Shown: positions 1 to 14,697 of the stretch, piece by piece
Layout of the letters: each line of letters begins with the position of its first letter
How positions within the stretch are numbered: the first letter of the stretch is position 1
Assembly (NCBI GenBank): GCA_025358155.1
Contig: JANYKR010000151.1
Location: 1-64,000 of the forward strand
DNA from: Betaproteobacteria bacterium
Lineage (GTDB): Bacteria; Pseudomonadota; Gammaproteobacteria; Burkholderiales; Burkholderiaceae_C
DNA: 64,000 nt
Direction of reading: 5' to 3'
Position numbers and translations under genes: made by a program
Notes under the pieces: model-generated
What the model was told of the DNA's origin: nothing
Seen by the model: only the letters and a program-made list of their open reading frames with translations
Databases searched by the model: none

Positions 1-466
1 GCGCAAGCTGGCCGAGCGCAGCCAGGTCGCAGCGCAAGAAATTGGCCAGTTGGCCGGCAACAGCGTGCACCTGGCTGAGAAAGCCGGCCAGTTGCTGGGC
101 CGCATGGTGCCCTCGATCCACAAGACCAGCGAGCTGGTGCAGGAGATCGCCGCCGCCTCGGGCGAGCAGAGCGACGGCGTCAACCAGATCACCGGCGCGA
201 TGAACCAGCTCAGCACCAGCACCCAGCAGACGGCGGCCTCGTCCGAACAACTCTCGGCCACCGCCACCGAGCTGTCGGACCGGGCGCAGCAGTTGCAAAC
301 CCTGATGCAGCGGTTCCGGGTGGGGCTGGCAAGCTCGGCGCAGGCAGCGCCGCACCACGGCGGCCGCGCCACCCGGCAACTGCCGTCCCCCGCCGGCGCC
401 CGCCACCGCAGCGCCGCCGCGCCGCAGATGCCCAGCCTGGACGAAGCCAACTTCACCCGGTTTTGA
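1..466 (+). CDS. Methyl-accepting chemotaxis protein, C-terminal fragment
   Basis: This is the tail of a chemoreceptor cut by the left edge of the window; the frame is open from base 2, so the ORF-track start (a TTG at 50) is internal. Visible are the end of the cytoplasmic signalling coiled coil (SIHKTSELVQEIAAASGEQ, then repeated Q/S/T-rich heptads up to LSDRAQQLQTLMQRF) and a roughly 45-residue Pro/Ala/Arg-rich tail. Receptors of this family relay ligand binding to CheA/CheW and are methylated by CheR and demethylated by CheB, which lie immediately downstream. The tail does not end in an obvious CheR-tethering NWETF-type pentapeptide. The sensor, HAMP domain and signalling tip lie outside the window, so the ligand cannot be guessed. 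Confidence 0.9.
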   Translation, partial: RKLAERSQVAAQEIGQLAGNSVHLAEKAGQLLGRMVPSIHKTSELVQEIAAASGEQSDGVNQITGAMNQLSTSTQQTAASSEQLSATATELSDRAQQLQTLMQRFRVGLASSAQAAPHHGGRATRQLPSPAGARHRSAAAPQMPSLDEANFTRF

Positions 467-513
467 CCCCGCTGCAGCCTGCCAGCGCCCAACCCCACCG
501 CCGCGTGTCCGCC

Positions 514-1329
514 ATGAAAACACTCTCCAACAAGGCCTTTGATGCCGTCACCCAGCTGTTCCACAACGTCTCGGGCATCCGCCTGAACGAGAGCAAGCAT
601 GCGCTGGTCACCGGCCGGCTGCAGCGCCTGGCCACCGAGGCCGGCGAGACCGACCTGGAAAGTTACGTCGACAAGCTGCTGCGCGGCGGCGCGCCGGCCC
701 AGGAGATGACCCGCCTGGTGGACCGGCTGACCACCAACGAGACCTACTTCTTCCGCGAGCCGCAGCACTTCAACGACTTGGCCGACCGGCTCGATGCGCT
801 GGCACCCGGCCAGGACTTCAAGGTCTGGAGTGCGGCCAGCTCATCGGGCGAGGAGGCCTACAGCGTGGCCATGCTGATGAGTGATCGTCTCGGCCCCGGC
901 ACCGGGCCAGCGCCCTGGCAAATTGTGGGCACCGACCTCTCGACCGCGATGGTCGAGTCGGCCCGGCGCGGCCTCTACCCCACCGACCGCGCCCGCCTGG
1001 TGCCGCCCGCCTACCTCAAGCGCTTTTGCCTCAAGGGCCAGGGCGAGCAGACCGGCCAGGTGCTGATGTCGCGCGAGCTGCGAAGCCGGGTCAGGTTCGA
1101 GGCCGGCAACCTGATGCAGCCGCTGCCCGATGACCTGCCGATGTTTGACGTGATCTTCTTGCGCAATGTGCTGATCTATTTTGACAACGATGCCAAGGCC
1201 GGCATCGTGCGCCGGGTGCTGGGCCGGCTCAAGCCCGACGGTGTGCTCTACACCGGCCATGCCGAATCGCTCAGCAACCTGAACCTGCCGGTGCGTGCTG
1301 TGGGCACCGCAGTCCATGGCCACGCATGA
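514..1329 (+). CDS. cheR: Chemotaxis protein methyltransferase CheR
   Basis: CheR uses S-adenosylmethionine to methylate glutamates on chemoreceptors, the adaptation step opposing CheB. The 271-residue product has the N-terminal helical domain, the conserved TNETYFFREPQHF stretch near residue 73, the SAM-binding region VWSAASSSGEEAYS near 104, GTDLS near 139 and RNVLIYF near 217. The ORF track opens at a TTG at 463 that overlaps the upstream receptor stop; the ATG at 514 (MKTLSNKAFD) fits the family start better, and a GTG at 505 is a close alternative. Its end overlaps the proposed cheD start by 14 bases, implying coupled translation within a che operon. Confidence 0.95.
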   Translation: MKTLSNKAFDAVTQLFHNVSGIRLNESKHALVTGRLQRLATEAGETDLESYVDKLLRGGAPAQEMTRLVDRLTTNETYFFREPQHFNDLADRLDALAPGQDFKVWSAASSSGEEAYSVAMLMSDRLGPGTGPAPWQIVGTDLSTAMVESARRGLYPTDRARLVPPAYLKRFCLKGQGEQTGQVLMSRELRSRVRFEAGNLMQPLPDDLPMFDVIFLRNVLIYFDNDAKAGIVRRVLGRLKPDGVLYTGHAESLSNLNLPVRAVGTAVHGHA

Positions 1330-2344
1330 CCGGGGCAGCAGCAGCGCACGTTGGGCGCCCACCCGGCCTGCCGCCGAGGCCTTGTCCACCCGGCCGTTTG
1401 AGCTCTCCAGGCCGTTTGGGCCGTTCGTGTCGGTCGAGCCGTCTGCGCCGGCCTGGCAAAACACCCGGCCGCTTGAAATCGGCCCCACCACCAAGCCCAC
1501 CGACAAAGGCCTGACGATCTGGCCGGCCGACAAGGCGGCGCCGGGCGCTGCGGCCAGACCGGCCGGGCGCAGTGCGGCGGCCAGCCTGGCAGCCTCGGCG
1601 GCGGCCGCCAGCGCCGGGATGGCCGGCAACCGCCACCCTGCCAGCTCATCGACCGGGCTCATCCCGTCGCTTGAACCGCTGCGCCGCCCGGCGCCCAAGG
1701 TGGCCGCGCCGGCAGCAGCGCGCCCGGTGCTCAGCCCGCCCCGGGCTGAGGGCCATTGGCAGGTCAGCGGTCAGCCGGGTGAGCATGTGGTGCTGATGCC
1801 CGGACAAATGCACCTGGGCCAGCAAGTGGCCAGCGTACGCACCTTGCTGGGCTCTTGCGTGGCGATCACGCTGTGGCACCCCAAGCGGCGCATCGGCGGC
1901 ATGTGCCACTTTTTGCTGCCGCAGCGCCAGCGCCGTGCCGGCGACCCCTTGGAGGGCCGCTACGGCGACGAGGCGGTCGAGGCGATGGTCAAGTCGCTGC
2001 AGTTGCTGCGCGCCGACCCGCATGAATTTGTCGCCCACCTCTACGGCGGTGCCGACACGATGTCGGGCTGCAGCGCCGTCAAGTTCAACATCGGCGAGCG
2101 CAACATCGAGCAAGGCTGGTCGCTGATCGACCGCTACGGCTTCCAGCTCGACGGCGTGGACGTTGGCGAGGACATCCCCCGAGTGGTTTCGCTGAGCCTG
2201 GGCAGCGGCGAGGTGACGATGCGCCGGGGCAGCGGCAGCGCGCCCGACCACCTGCGTGACGAGCCCGGCGGCAGCGCCGCTGCCCTCTGTCCCCCGGCCG
2301 GCGTTGTGCCAGCCGCTGCAAGCTTTTCACCCAGGAGACCCTGA
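1316..2344 (+). CDS. cheD: Chemoreceptor glutamine deamidase CheD with long N-terminal extension
   Basis: CheD deamidates selected receptor glutamines to glutamates and in some bacteria cooperates with CheC/CheY. The core domain begins about residue 155: [11 protein letters not shown], then [12 protein letters not shown] with the catalytic cysteine, GGMCHFLLP with the catalytic histidine, and HLYGGADTM. CheD is usually about 160-220 residues; here about 150 Ala/Pro/Arg-rich residues precede the core and about 40 follow it. The ATG at 1316 overlaps cheR; a later in-frame start (for example the Met of MAGNRHP) is possible and would give a shorter protein. The stop TGA shares one base with the cheB ATG (TGATG). 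Confidence 0.85.
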   Translation: MATHDRGSSSARWAPTRPAAEALSTRPFELSRPFGPFVSVEPSAPAWQNTRPLEIGPTTKPTDKGLTIWPADKAAPGAAARPAGRSAAASLAASAAAASAGMAGNRHPASSSTGLIPSLEPLRRPAPKVAAPAAARPVLSPPRAEGHWQVSGQPGEHVVLMPGQMHLGQQVASVRTLLGSCVAITLWHPKRRIGGMCHFLLPQRQRRAGDPLEGRYGDEAVEAMVKSLQLLRADPHEFVAHLYGGADTMSGCSAVKFNIGERNIEQGWSLIDRYGFQLDGVDVGEDIPRVVSLSLGSGEVTMRRGSGSAPDHLRDEPGGSAAALCPPAGVVPAAASFSPRRP

Positions 2345-3573
2345 TGGCCACCGCCGCTCCCCCCAACCCCGCCACCGGCCGGGCCAAGATCACCGCCGTG
2401 GTGGTCGACGACTCGGCCGTCGTGCGCAAGCACCTGGCCGACCTGCTCACGGCCGGTGGCATCGAGGTCATCGCCACCGCCAGCGACCCGCTGTTTGCCT
2501 GGCCCAAGATGGCCGCGCAGTGGCCCGACGTGGTGGTGCTGGATGTGGAGATGCCGCGCATGGACGGCATCAGCTTCTTGCGCAAGATCATGGCCGAGCG
2601 GCCGACGCCGGTGGTGATGTGCTCGACCCTGACTGAAAAAGGAGCGGCCACCACGATGCAGGCGCTGGCCGAGGGTGCGGTGAGCTTCGTCACCAAACCC
2701 AAGATCGGCCTGCGCGACTTTCTGGGCGACAAGTCCAACGGCCTGGTGGCCGCGGTGCGGGCGGCGGCTGCGGCCAACCCCCGGGCGCTGCGGCCGCGCT
2801 TGCCGGCCACCGCCCTGGCTGGCAAGTTGGCGCCGGCCGGCGCGCCACCGGGCGCGCCACGCCAGGTGCAAGCTGGCCCGGGTGCGATCAGCGCCAGCGC
2901 CAGCGGCGCCATGGCGGTCACCACCAACCGGGTCATCGCCATCGGCGGCTCCACCGGAGGGGTGCAGTCGATCGAGGCGGTGTTGCTGGACCTGCCGCGC
3001 ACCACGCCCGGCATCGTGATCGTGCAGCACATGCCCGAGCGCTTCACCACCGCCTTTGCCGAACGGCTGAACGGGGTTTGCGCGATGGATGTCAAAGAGG
3101 CCGCCGACGGCGACCGGGTGATCGACGGCCGGGTGCTGATCGCCCCGGGCGGGCGCCACATGCAGTTGCACCGCAGCGGCGCGCAGTACGTGGTGTCGGT
3201 GCGCGACGGCCCGCTGGTCAACCGCCACAAGCCGTCGGTGGATGTGCTGTTCAAGTCGGTGGCGGCCTGCGCCGGCGCCAACGCGCTGGGCGTGATCCTG
3301 ACCGGCATGGGCGAGGACGGCGCCCGCGGCCTGCTCGACATGCGCAACGCAGGTGCGCTGACCGCCGCCCAAGACGAAGCCAGCTGCGTGGTGTACGGCA
3401 TGTCGCGCGAGGCAATCCGCCTGGGCGCGGCCTCGCAGGTGCTGCCGCTCTCCGGCATGGCCGGCTGGCTGCAGCAGCGCTCGGCCCAGTCCGCTGCGCT
3501 GGCCACCCCGTCCACCAGCGCCACCGGCAGCTTGGCGAGCAGCCTGGCTGGGCGCGTGCCCACCCCCGGTTGA
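2344..3573 (+). CDS. cheB: Chemotaxis response regulator protein-glutamate methylesterase CheB
   Basis: CheB hydrolyses receptor glutamyl methyl esters when its receiver domain is phosphorylated by CheA. The 409-residue product has a receiver domain (acidic pair D22-D23, phosphoacceptor D67 in [10 protein letters not shown], Lys in FVTKPK), a Pro/Ala linker of about 50 residues, and a C-terminal esterase with the triad visible as GGSTGG (S203), VQHMPERF (H229) and GMGEDGARG (D325). It starts on the last base of the cheD stop, so the two are probably translationally coupled. It closes the cheR-cheD-cheB set; the next gene starts about 180 bases later. Confidence 0.97.
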   Translation: MATAAPPNPATGRAKITAVVVDDSAVVRKHLADLLTAGGIEVIATASDPLFAWPKMAAQWPDVVVLDVEMPRMDGISFLRKIMAERPTPVVMCSTLTEKGAATTMQALAEGAVSFVTKPKIGLRDFLGDKSNGLVAAVRAAAAANPRALRPRLPATALAGKLAPAGAPPGAPRQVQAGPGAISASASGAMAVTTNRVIAIGGSTGGVQSIEAVLLDLPRTTPGIVIVQHMPERFTTAFAERLNGVCAMDVKEAADGDRVIDGRVLIAPGGRHMQLHRSGAQYVVSVRDGPLVNRHKPSVDVLFKSVAACAGANALGVILTGMGEDGARGLLDMRNAGALTAAQDEASCVVYGMSREAIRLGAASQVLPLSGMAGWLQQRSAQSAALATPSTSATGSLASSLAGRVPTPG

Positions 3574-3755
3574 GGCCGATTTGACACCGGATTGCGCACT
3601 ATTTCCGGCCAACGGACGGGGCCGGTGGCAGGCAGCATCGGGCCTGTCCGCGCTGGGTCTGGCGAGGACCGGGATGCCCGGCCGCTCGCCGGTGTCCAAG
3701 CCGCCGCTGCGCCAGCCCTGCCCAGCCCACTGCCCGCTGTCCTGAACTGGCCGCC

Positions 3756-6287
3756 ATGAACCCCCTTGCCCACCCTGCCAAGCCCAGCCACCCGTCGCGC
3801 CTGCTGCGGTGGACCCGGGCCTTGCTGTCGCCCGGCACCCGTTTGATGTTTGCGCTGCCGATGTCGGCCAAGCTGGGCCTGACCACCGCCACCATGCTGG
3901 TACCGATGGGATTGATGATGTACTTGTCGCTCAACGACAAGCTGGCGCAGCGCGACTTTGCACGCACCGAGCTGCAGGGCGTGACCGTGGTCGAGGCCCT
4001 GGAGCCGCTGCTGCTGGCCACCCAGCGCCACCGGGGTTTGACCTCCCGGGTGCTGGCCGGTGACGCCGCCGCCAGCGCCCAGCGCGATGACACCCGAAGG
4101 GCGATCTCGCTGGGCGTCGAGGCGATGGACGCCCGGCTCAGCCCGGACACGCTCGGCTACAGCCTGAGCGATGCCTGGCGCCCCTTGCGCACGGGCCTGC
4201 TCGCCTTGCTCGACACTGCCGCGCCGGCAAAAAGCACAGCGGGGTACGGCGCGCCTGCTGCAGCCACCCCGGCAGTGGCTGCGGCCACGTTTGCCCAGCA
4301 CACCGAAGCCATCGAGGCCGTGCGCCAATTTGCTTTGCTCAACGGCGACCGCTCGGGCCTGGTGCTCGACCCGGAAAGCCGCTCCTACTACCTGATGGAC
4401 ATGCTGGTCAACACCCTGCTGCCGGCGATGGAGTCTGCCGCCATCACCCGAGGCATGGGCGCCAAGCTGCTGACCCAAGCCGCTGAGGCGACCGGCACCG
4501 CCACGGCCAGCCCGGTGCAACTGCAAGAGCGGGCCCAGTTGCTGGGCCAGGTCGGCCAGATCGGCCGCAGCCTGGCCGATCTGGGCAGCAAGCTCGCCGC
4601 CTACGAGCGGGCTGGCGGGTCGGCCCTCGGCGCCTGGCCCGGCGCACGCAGCGAGTTGCAACGCTTTGGCCAGTTGGCCACCGCAAAGTTCTCAGCCGAT
4701 CTGCCTAGCGGCAGTGCGTCGGGCTTTTTTGACCTGGGCAGCGCCACGATCGACCAATTGCATGCCCTCAACAGCGAGGCGGCCAGCGGCTTGCGCGCCG
4801 AGATCACGCTGCGTTTGCAATCCATCGAGCGGCAGGTGTTGCAGCAGGCCCTGGCCTTCACGGTCGGCGTGATGCTGCTGGCCTACTTGCTGACCTCGCT
4901 TTTTGTCACCTTCCAGGCCTCGCTGCGGGTGCTGCGGCGCGGCACCGACGCGATGGCGCGCGGTGATCTGGCGCACCGCACCGAGGTGCGCGGACGCGAT
5001 GAGCTGGCGGCCATCGGCCGCACGGTGGATGCGACCTGTGCGCAACTTTCGGGCATGGTGGCCGAGATCCGCAGCAGCGCTGCCCTGGTCAACCTGGCCG
5101 GCACCCAGGTGGCCGACGGCAGCCAGCGCCTGTCCGAGCGCACCGACGATCAGGCCAGCAGCCTGCGCAACTCGGTCGATGCCATCGGCCAGCTCAGCCT
5201 GGCGGTGGCCCAGAACGCCCAGGCCGCGCGGGAGCTGGACGACTTGACCGTCGGCCTGGCCGAGCAGGCCGAGCAAGGCCATGCCGCGATGGCCGAGACC
5301 GTGGGCTCGATGCAGCAAATGCAGGACGCCTCACAGCGGGTGACCGAGGTGGTGGCGGTGATCGACGACGTGGCATTCCAGACCAGCATGCTGTCGCTCA
5401 ACGCGGCGGTGGAGGCGGCGCGGGCGGGCGAGGCCGGCAAGGGCTTTGCGGTGGTCGCGAGCGAGGTGCGGCAACTGGCCCAGCGCTGCGCCGAGTCGGC
5501 CGACGAGATCCGCAAGCTGATCGGCAACGCCGCTCAGCAGGTCGACAACTCGGCGGGCAAGCTGCGCAACGTCAGCGCCTCGCTCGACACGATTGTCTCG
5601 GGCGTGCGCGAGGTCTCGGGCCGGCTGCGCTCGATCTCTACCGCCAGCACCCAACAGAGTGCCGGCCTGGGCGAGGTGACCGAGAGCGTGAGCACGCTCG
5701 ACAAGATCACCCGCGAAAACGCCGCGCTGGTCGAGCTGTCGGCCAGCGCGTCCAGCACCCTGGTCGAGCGCGCCGACACGCTGCGCCAGGCGGTGGTGTC
5801 GATGCGGCTGCGCCAGGCATCGGCCGACGAGGCACACGGTCTGGTCGAGCGGGCGATGGCGCACATCGCACAGGTCGGGCGCGAGCGGGCCTTTGCCGAC
5901 TTTCACGACCCGCACGGCGCGTTCATCGACCGCGACCTCTACCTGTTTGTCTTTGACCGCAACGGCACCACCAGCGTGTTTGGCTCCAAGCCTGAGCTGG
6001 TGGGCCAGCATGCCGGCGCCGTGCCGGGCCTGGAGCCCACCTCGTTCCTGGCGCGCGCCTGGACGGCTGCCGACAGCGGTGGCGGCTGGATCCAGTACGA
6101 GGTGGTCAGCCCGGGCACCAAGGTCGTCACGCCCAAGGAGTCGTACGTCCTGCCGCTGGGCTCGGTCGAGTTCATCGGCTGCGGCGCCTACCGGCGCGAG
6201 GGCGCCGCCGCTGCCCAGGTCAGCAAGCCCCGCGCGGCCGCCTGGGCCCACGGCAAAGCGCAGCTGACCGGATCGCCGGTGGCCTGA
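3756..6287 (+). CDS. Membrane methyl-accepting chemotaxis protein with C-terminal Cache-like domain
   Basis: An 843-residue chemoreceptor. A first membrane segment lies near residues 35-57, followed by about 300 residues of mostly helical extracytoplasmic sequence (an early [11 protein letters not shown] stretch resembles nitrate/nitrite-sensing NIT-type helical domains). The second membrane segment is near 364-388 ([16 protein letters not shown]), then a HAMP-like linker and the signalling tip near 533-575 ([18 protein letters not shown]). Unusually, about 135 residues after the signalling domain (about 690-825: [35 protein letters not shown]) resemble a single Cache sensor, which would be cytoplasmic. 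It follows cheB by 182 bases and is probably a substrate of CheR and CheB. The ligand is unknown. Confidence 0.92.
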   Translation: MNPLAHPAKPSHPSRLLRWTRALLSPGTRLMFALPMSAKLGLTTATMLVPMGLMMYLSLNDKLAQRDFARTELQGVTVVEALEPLLLATQRHRGLTSRVLAGDAAASAQRDDTRRAISLGVEAMDARLSPDTLGYSLSDAWRPLRTGLLALLDTAAPAKSTAGYGAPAAATPAVAAATFAQHTEAIEAVRQFALLNGDRSGLVLDPESRSYYLMDMLVNTLLPAMESAAITRGMGAKLLTQAAEATGTATASPVQLQERAQLLGQVGQIGRSLADLGSKLAAYERAGGSALGAWPGARSELQRFGQLATAKFSADLPSGSASGFFDLGSATIDQLHALNSEAASGLRAEITLRLQSIERQVLQQALAFTVGVMLLAYLLTSLFVTFQASLRVLRRGTDAMARGDLAHRTEVRGRDELAAIGRTVDATCAQLSGMVAEIRSSAALVNLAGTQVADGSQRLSERTDDQASSLRNSVDAIGQLSLAVAQNAQAARELDDLTVGLAEQAEQGHAAMAETVGSMQQMQDASQRVTEVVAVIDDVAFQTSMLSLNAAVEAARAGEAGKGFAVVASEVRQLAQRCAESADEIRKLIGNAAQQVDNSAGKLRNVSASLDTIVSGVREVSGRLRSISTASTQQSAGLGEVTESVSTLDKITRENAALVELSASASSTLVERADTLRQAVVSMRLRQASADEAHGLVERAMAHIAQVGRERAFADFHDPHGAFIDRDLYLFVFDRNGTTSVFGSKPELVGQHAGAVPGLEPTSFLARAWTAADSGGGWIQYEVVSPGTKVVTPKESYVLPLGSVEFIGCGAYRREGAAAAQVSKPRAAAWAHGKAQLTGSPVA

Positions 6288-6414
6288 GCGCCCGGCGCGG
6301 GTGCCGCCGCCAGGGCCCAGCGCCCAGCGTCCAGCCAAACGCTGGATGAGGCTCAACTTCCGCCCTACCCGGCCGAAATCAAGGCATGTCCCTTTTGACC
6401 CACCAGGCCCGCCA

Positions 6415-9400
6415 GTGAGCCTGCCTCAGCCGACCCGCGACGCCCCGCCGCACCGGCGCCTGCGCTGGGCGATGCATGGCGCGCTGACGCTGATCGCGCT
6501 GCTGCTGGCCGCAGCCGGCTGGAACGCCTGGCAGAGCGAGTTGCGCCGCAGCGCCGACGCCGAGCTGATCAACCTGGCCGGCGCCCAGCGCATGTTGTCG
6601 CAGCGCGTGGCCTTGCTCGCGGTGCAGCCGCCCAGTGACGGCGGCATCACTTTCGACGCGGCGCTGGAGCGCGCCCAACTCGATGCGTTACGGATTGAAC
6701 ACCTGCTGGGCAACGGCAACGGTGCCCAGCTCGACCCACTGCTGCCGGCCCTGGAGGAGGCCGTGCGCCGCTGGCAGGCGGCGCGCGAGCGGCTCTGGTA
6801 CCGGGCGCACACCCTGGCCCGGCTGCAAAGCAGCCCGACCGAACCACAGGGTAGCGGCGCCGCCACCGCTGGCCCGGCGGTTGCCGCACGCCTGACCAGC
6901 GCCACCGCCCTGTTGCAGCGCGAGGTCGATGCCTCGCTGGCGGCCGCGCAATCGCTGGTTGAACATATCCAGCTCACCGCCGACCAGAAAGCAGCACGCG
7001 CGCTGCGCGACCTGAGCCTGGCCGCAGGCCTGGGTGCGGCCCTGCTGCTGGCGCTGGCGGCCGGCGTGGTCGAGCCAGCGGCCCGTTTTGTACGGCGCCA
7101 GCACGCCCGCCAGTCCGAGCTGGCGGCCCACCTGGAACCGCTCTCGCTGGTGGCCCGCCACACCCACAACATGGTGGTCATCACCGACGCCAGGCGCCGC
7201 GTGGCCTGGGTCAACGACGCTTTCAGCCGGCTCACCGGCTACACCCTGGCCGAAGCACAGGGCCGCAAGCCGGCCGAGTTGCTGCAATCCCGCGCCACCG
7301 ACCCGGCGACCGTGCTGCGCATGCGTGCCGCAATGGACGCCGGCCTGGGGGTGCGGGTTGAGCTGATCAACCGCAACAAGGCCGGGCGCGAGTACTGGCT
7401 CGACATCGACATCCGGCCCTTGCATGACGGCAAGGGTGCGCTGACCGGCTTCATCGCAGTGCAGACCGACGTCACCGAACAGGTGTTTCAACGCCTGCGC
7501 CTGCGCACCTTGCTCGACGCGCTGCCCACCGGCGTGGTGGAGCACGACGCCAGCGGCGCTATCGTCGATGCCAACCGCGCCGCCGAGCGGGTGTTGGGCC
7601 TGAGCCTGGCGCAGCTGCAAGGCCGCCACCCGGTCGACCCGCGCTGGCGCACTGTGCACGATGACCTGAGCCTCTACCCGGGTGAGCAACACCCCAGCAG
7701 CCGCTCGCTGCGCGACGGCGTGAGCGTGGCCGCCGACAGCATCGGCGTGATGACGGCGCAAGACGAGCAGCGCTGGTTGCTGGTCAACAGCGAGCCGCTG
7801 CGCAACCCGGCGGGTGAGCTGACTGGCGCGGTGGCCTGTTTTGTCGATGTCACCGAGCAGCGCGCCCAGCGCACCTTGCTGCAGCTGGCCTTGCGGGCGG
7901 CCCGCATCGGCACCTGGGACTGGCGGCTCGACACCGACGCGCCGGCCCTGAGCGCCGAGAGCTGCGCACTGCTGGGCTACAGCGTGGATGAATTCGAGCC
8001 GCTGCGCCAGGCCTGGCGCGAGCAAGTCCACCCGGATGACCAGGCGGGCGCCGACCGGCTGCTGCGCCAGCACCTGGCCGAGCCCAGCGTGCCCTACCGC
8101 TGTGACATGCGGCTGCGCCACCGCAGCGGCGCCTGGGTCTGGGTGCAGTTTTTTGGCGCTGTGGTCGAGCGCAGCGCCCGGGGTCGGGCCCAGCGCATGG
8201 TAGGTATCCACCTCGACATCAGCGAGCGCAAGCTGGGCGAGCAACAGCTGCAGGCCACGGCCCTGACCGATGCACTGACCGGGCTGCCCAACCGCAGCGC
8301 GCTGCTGCAACGCCTGACCACGGCGATTCATCGGCACCGCGCCGCAGCCGGCGGCCACTTCGCCCTGCTGTTTCTTGACTTTGACCGCTTCAAGCAGGTC
8401 AACGACTCCTTGGGCCACAGCGCCGGCGATGACCTGCTGCGCCAGATCGCCCATCGCCTGCAAGGCACGCTGCGGCCCGGCGATGCAGTGAGCCGGCCGG
8501 GTGAGGCCTTGGACGGCTCGGCGGCCCGGCTGGGCGGCGATGAGTTTGTGGTGCTGCTCGACGGACTGGCCGGGCCCGCGGACGCGGCGCTGGTGGCCGA
8601 GCGCCTGCTGCAGGTGTTGGCCCGGCCTTACGATGTGCTGGGCCACCGGGTGTTCTCCAGCGCCAGCATCGGCGTGCGCACCTCGGCGCTGGCCTTTGAC
8701 GATGCCGACAGCCTGCTGCGCGACGCCGACACCGCAATGTACGAGGCCAAGCAAGGCGGGCGCGGCCGTTGGGTGCTGTTCGAGCCCCGCATGCGCCAGC
8801 AGGTCAGCGAGCGCGCCTGCATCGAGGCCGATTTGCACCTCGCGCTGGAGCGGGCCGAGCTGTTTGTGGTCTACCAGCCGGTGCTGGACCTGGTGTGCCA
8901 GCCAGGCCAGCCGGGCTGCGCCGGTGTCGAGGCCCTGGTGCGCTGGCGCCACCCGACCCGCGGTGTCGTCAGCCCGGCGCAGTTTGTGCCGGTGGCCGAG
9001 GAGTGCGGGCTGATCGGCGCGCTCGGGCTGTTTGTGCTGCAGACCGCCTGCGGCCAGTTCATGCGCTGGCAGCGTGAGCTCGGCGCGCTGGCCCCGGGGC
9101 TGCTGGCGGTGAACCTGTCGGTTGCGCAATTGCGCCAGGGTGACCTGATGGGCCAGGTGCAGCAGATCCTGACCGACAACGGCATGCCGCCAGCAGCCCT
9201 GCAGCTGGAAGTGACCGAGAGCCTGGCTGCGCAAGACCCGGTGGTGCAGGCCCGGCTGCGTGAACTCAAGAGTCTGGGCTTGAAGCTGGCGCTGGATGAC
9301 TTTGGCACCGGCTACTCGTCGCTGGCCTGCCTGCACCTGTTGCCGGTCGACACGGTCAAGATCGACCGCTCGTTTGTGGTCGAGGCCGAGCACAGCGACT

Positions 9401-9702
9401 ACCACCGCGCGCTGATCGACGCCACCGTGCGGGTAGCCCGCACCCTGCACATGACCACCGTGGCCGAGGGCATCGAAACCCCCGACCAGGCCGCGCAGAT
9501 CACCGCGCTGGGCTGCGACCGGGGCCAGGGCTATCTGTTTTGCAAACCACTCGAGCCGGCGGCCCTGCGGAGCTGGCTGACGGCCCGCGCCGCACCGGCC
9601 CTGACCAACACGCTGCCCGAAGCGATGCGGACAAGCGGCCGCGCGCAGCCGGCAGCGCAGCCGGTAGCGCAGCCGGCAGCGCAGCCGGCGCTGAGCCCCT
9701 GA
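6415..9702 (+). CDS. Membrane PAS-GGDEF-EAL protein with PilJ-like sensor
   Basis: A probable dual cyclic-di-GMP enzyme of about 1095 residues. A membrane segment near residues 22-40 precedes a periplasmic region opening with INLAGAQRMLSQR, typical of PilJ/NarX-like helical sensors. A second membrane segment (LAAGLGAALLLALAAGVV) follows, then three PAS domains near 244, 367 and 492. The GGDEF domain (LTDALTGLPNRSALL near 620, intact GGDEF near 707) and the EAL domain (EALVRW near 839, DDFGTGYSSLACL, VAEGIET) both keep their signature residues, so synthesis and hydrolysis are both possible. The start is uncertain: GTG 6415 is chosen; ATG 6346 lies directly after a 7-bp hairpin (6324-6345), and the track uses GTG 6301. 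The tail consists of Ala-Gln-Pro repeats. Confidence 0.9.
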   Translation: MSLPQPTRDAPPHRRLRWAMHGALTLIALLLAAAGWNAWQSELRRSADAELINLAGAQRMLSQRVALLAVQPPSDGGITFDAALERAQLDALRIEHLLGNGNGAQLDPLLPALEEAVRRWQAARERLWYRAHTLARLQSSPTEPQGSGAATAGPAVAARLTSATALLQREVDASLAAAQSLVEHIQLTADQKAARALRDLSLAAGLGAALLLALAAGVVEPAARFVRRQHARQSELAAHLEPLSLVARHTHNMVVITDARRRVAWVNDAFSRLTGYTLAEAQGRKPAELLQSRATDPATVLRMRAAMDAGLGVRVELINRNKAGREYWLDIDIRPLHDGKGALTGFIAVQTDVTEQVFQRLRLRTLLDALPTGVVEHDASGAIVDANRAAERVLGLSLAQLQGRHPVDPRWRTVHDDLSLYPGEQHPSSRSLRDGVSVAADSIGVMTAQDEQRWLLVNSEPLRNPAGELTGAVACFVDVTEQRAQRTLLQLALRAARIGTWDWRLDTDAPALSAESCALLGYSVDEFEPLRQAWREQVHPDDQAGADRLLRQHLAEPSVPYRCDMRLRHRSGAWVWVQFFGAVVERSARGRAQRMVGIHLDISERKLGEQQLQATALTDALTGLPNRSALLQRLTTAIHRHRAAAGGHFALLFLDFDRFKQVNDSLGHSAGDDLLRQIAHRLQGTLRPGDAVSRPGEALDGSAARLGGDEFVVLLDGLAGPADAALVAERLLQVLARPYDVLGHRVFSSASIGVRTSALAFDDADSLLRDADTAMYEAKQGGRGRWVLFEPRMRQQVSERACIEADLHLALERAELFVVYQPVLDLVCQPGQPGCAGVEALVRWRHPTRGVVSPAQFVPVAEECGLIGALGLFVLQTACGQFMRWQRELGALAPGLLAVNLSVAQLRQGDLMGQVQQILTDNGMPPAALQLEVTESLAAQDPVVQARLRELKSLGLKLALDDFGTGYSSLACLHLLPVDTVKIDRSFVVEAEHSDYHRALIDATVRVARTLHMTTVAEGIETPDQAAQITALGCDRGQGYLFCKPLEPAALRSWLTARAAPALTNTLPEAMRTSGRAQPAAQPVAQPAAQPALSP
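9643..9690 (+). repeat. Four tandem 12-bp units inside the GGDEF-EAL gene
   Basis: The unit gcgcagccggca is repeated four times with two single-base variants, encoding an Ala-Gln-Pro-Ala/Val tail just before the stop codon. A 12-bp period preserves the frame, so copy-number change would only lengthen or shorten the tail. Confidence 0.9.
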
Positions 9703-9706
9703 ACCC

Positions 9707-9729
9707 TGCTGCCGAGGCCTGCGGCAGCA
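9707..9729. terminator. Hairpin between convergent genes
   Basis: An 8-bp perfect stem (tgctgccg / cggcagca) with a 7-base loop lies in the 54-base gap between the stops of the GGDEF-EAL gene and the hybrid kinase gene. No T-run follows on either strand, so it is a weak candidate for a bidirectional terminator or a 3'-end-protecting structure. Confidence 0.4.
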
Positions 9730-9756
9730 AGCCAGCCAGCGCCAAGCTCAGTGGGC

Positions 9757-14391
<4,635 letters not shown>

Positions 14392-14506
14392 ACCAGTGGC
14401 CGGGGTGAGCCTGCGGAAGTGCCATCGGCGGCCCGACTGATGGCGTGCCTGCGCAGTCGATTTACGCAGCGCACGAGTCTTGGGGCTGTTGCCGTCATGA
14501 CCACCC

Positions 14507-14520
14507 TAAACCCGGGTTTA
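14507..14520. promoter_or_regulatory. Perfect 14-bp palindrome, candidate operator
   Basis: TAAACCCGGGTTTA is a perfect inverted repeat with no loop, in otherwise GC-rich non-coding sequence about 115-130 bases upstream of the hybrid kinase GTG. Size and symmetry suit a dimeric DNA-binding regulator, but no regulator can be assigned and no second copy was seen in the window. Confidence 0.35.
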
Positions 14521-14624
14521 TACCAAAGGCACAGCGCATCAAACGACTCAAGCGACCGGTGATTCAGGCGCTAATGCAGGGCTGGAGGGGCGGTGCGGCG
14601 GATCGGGACGGGCCGGTGTTTTGT

Positions 14625-14679
14625 GCCCAGTCCTTCGGTAGCCGCACGGCGCCTTCCGGCGCCTTGCGCGCGACCTCAG
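14625..14679. repeat. 55-bp direct repeat, copy 1
   Basis: An exact 55-base match (gcccagtccttcggtagccg ... gcgcgacctcag) to the copy at 14698-14752, offset by 73 bases. Each copy contains ggcgcc twice (ggcgccttccggcgcc), able to form a small hairpin. This copy lies wholly in non-coding DNA downstream of dnaB. Confidence 0.95.
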
Positions 14680-14697
14680 CCTGGTCGCTGGTATCGC

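Noticed and set aside
2085-4661. 858-residue minus-strand ORF across cheB and the second chemoreceptor
   Set aside because: Antisense to clear chemotaxis genes; product is a low-complexity Arg/Ala/Gly/His mixture with no family match, as expected from GC-rich shadow frames.
6688-9450. 920-residue minus-strand ORF opposite the GGDEF-EAL gene
   Set aside because: Composition is typical of antisense reading of GC-rich codons, and the plus strand has intact GGDEF and EAL motifs.
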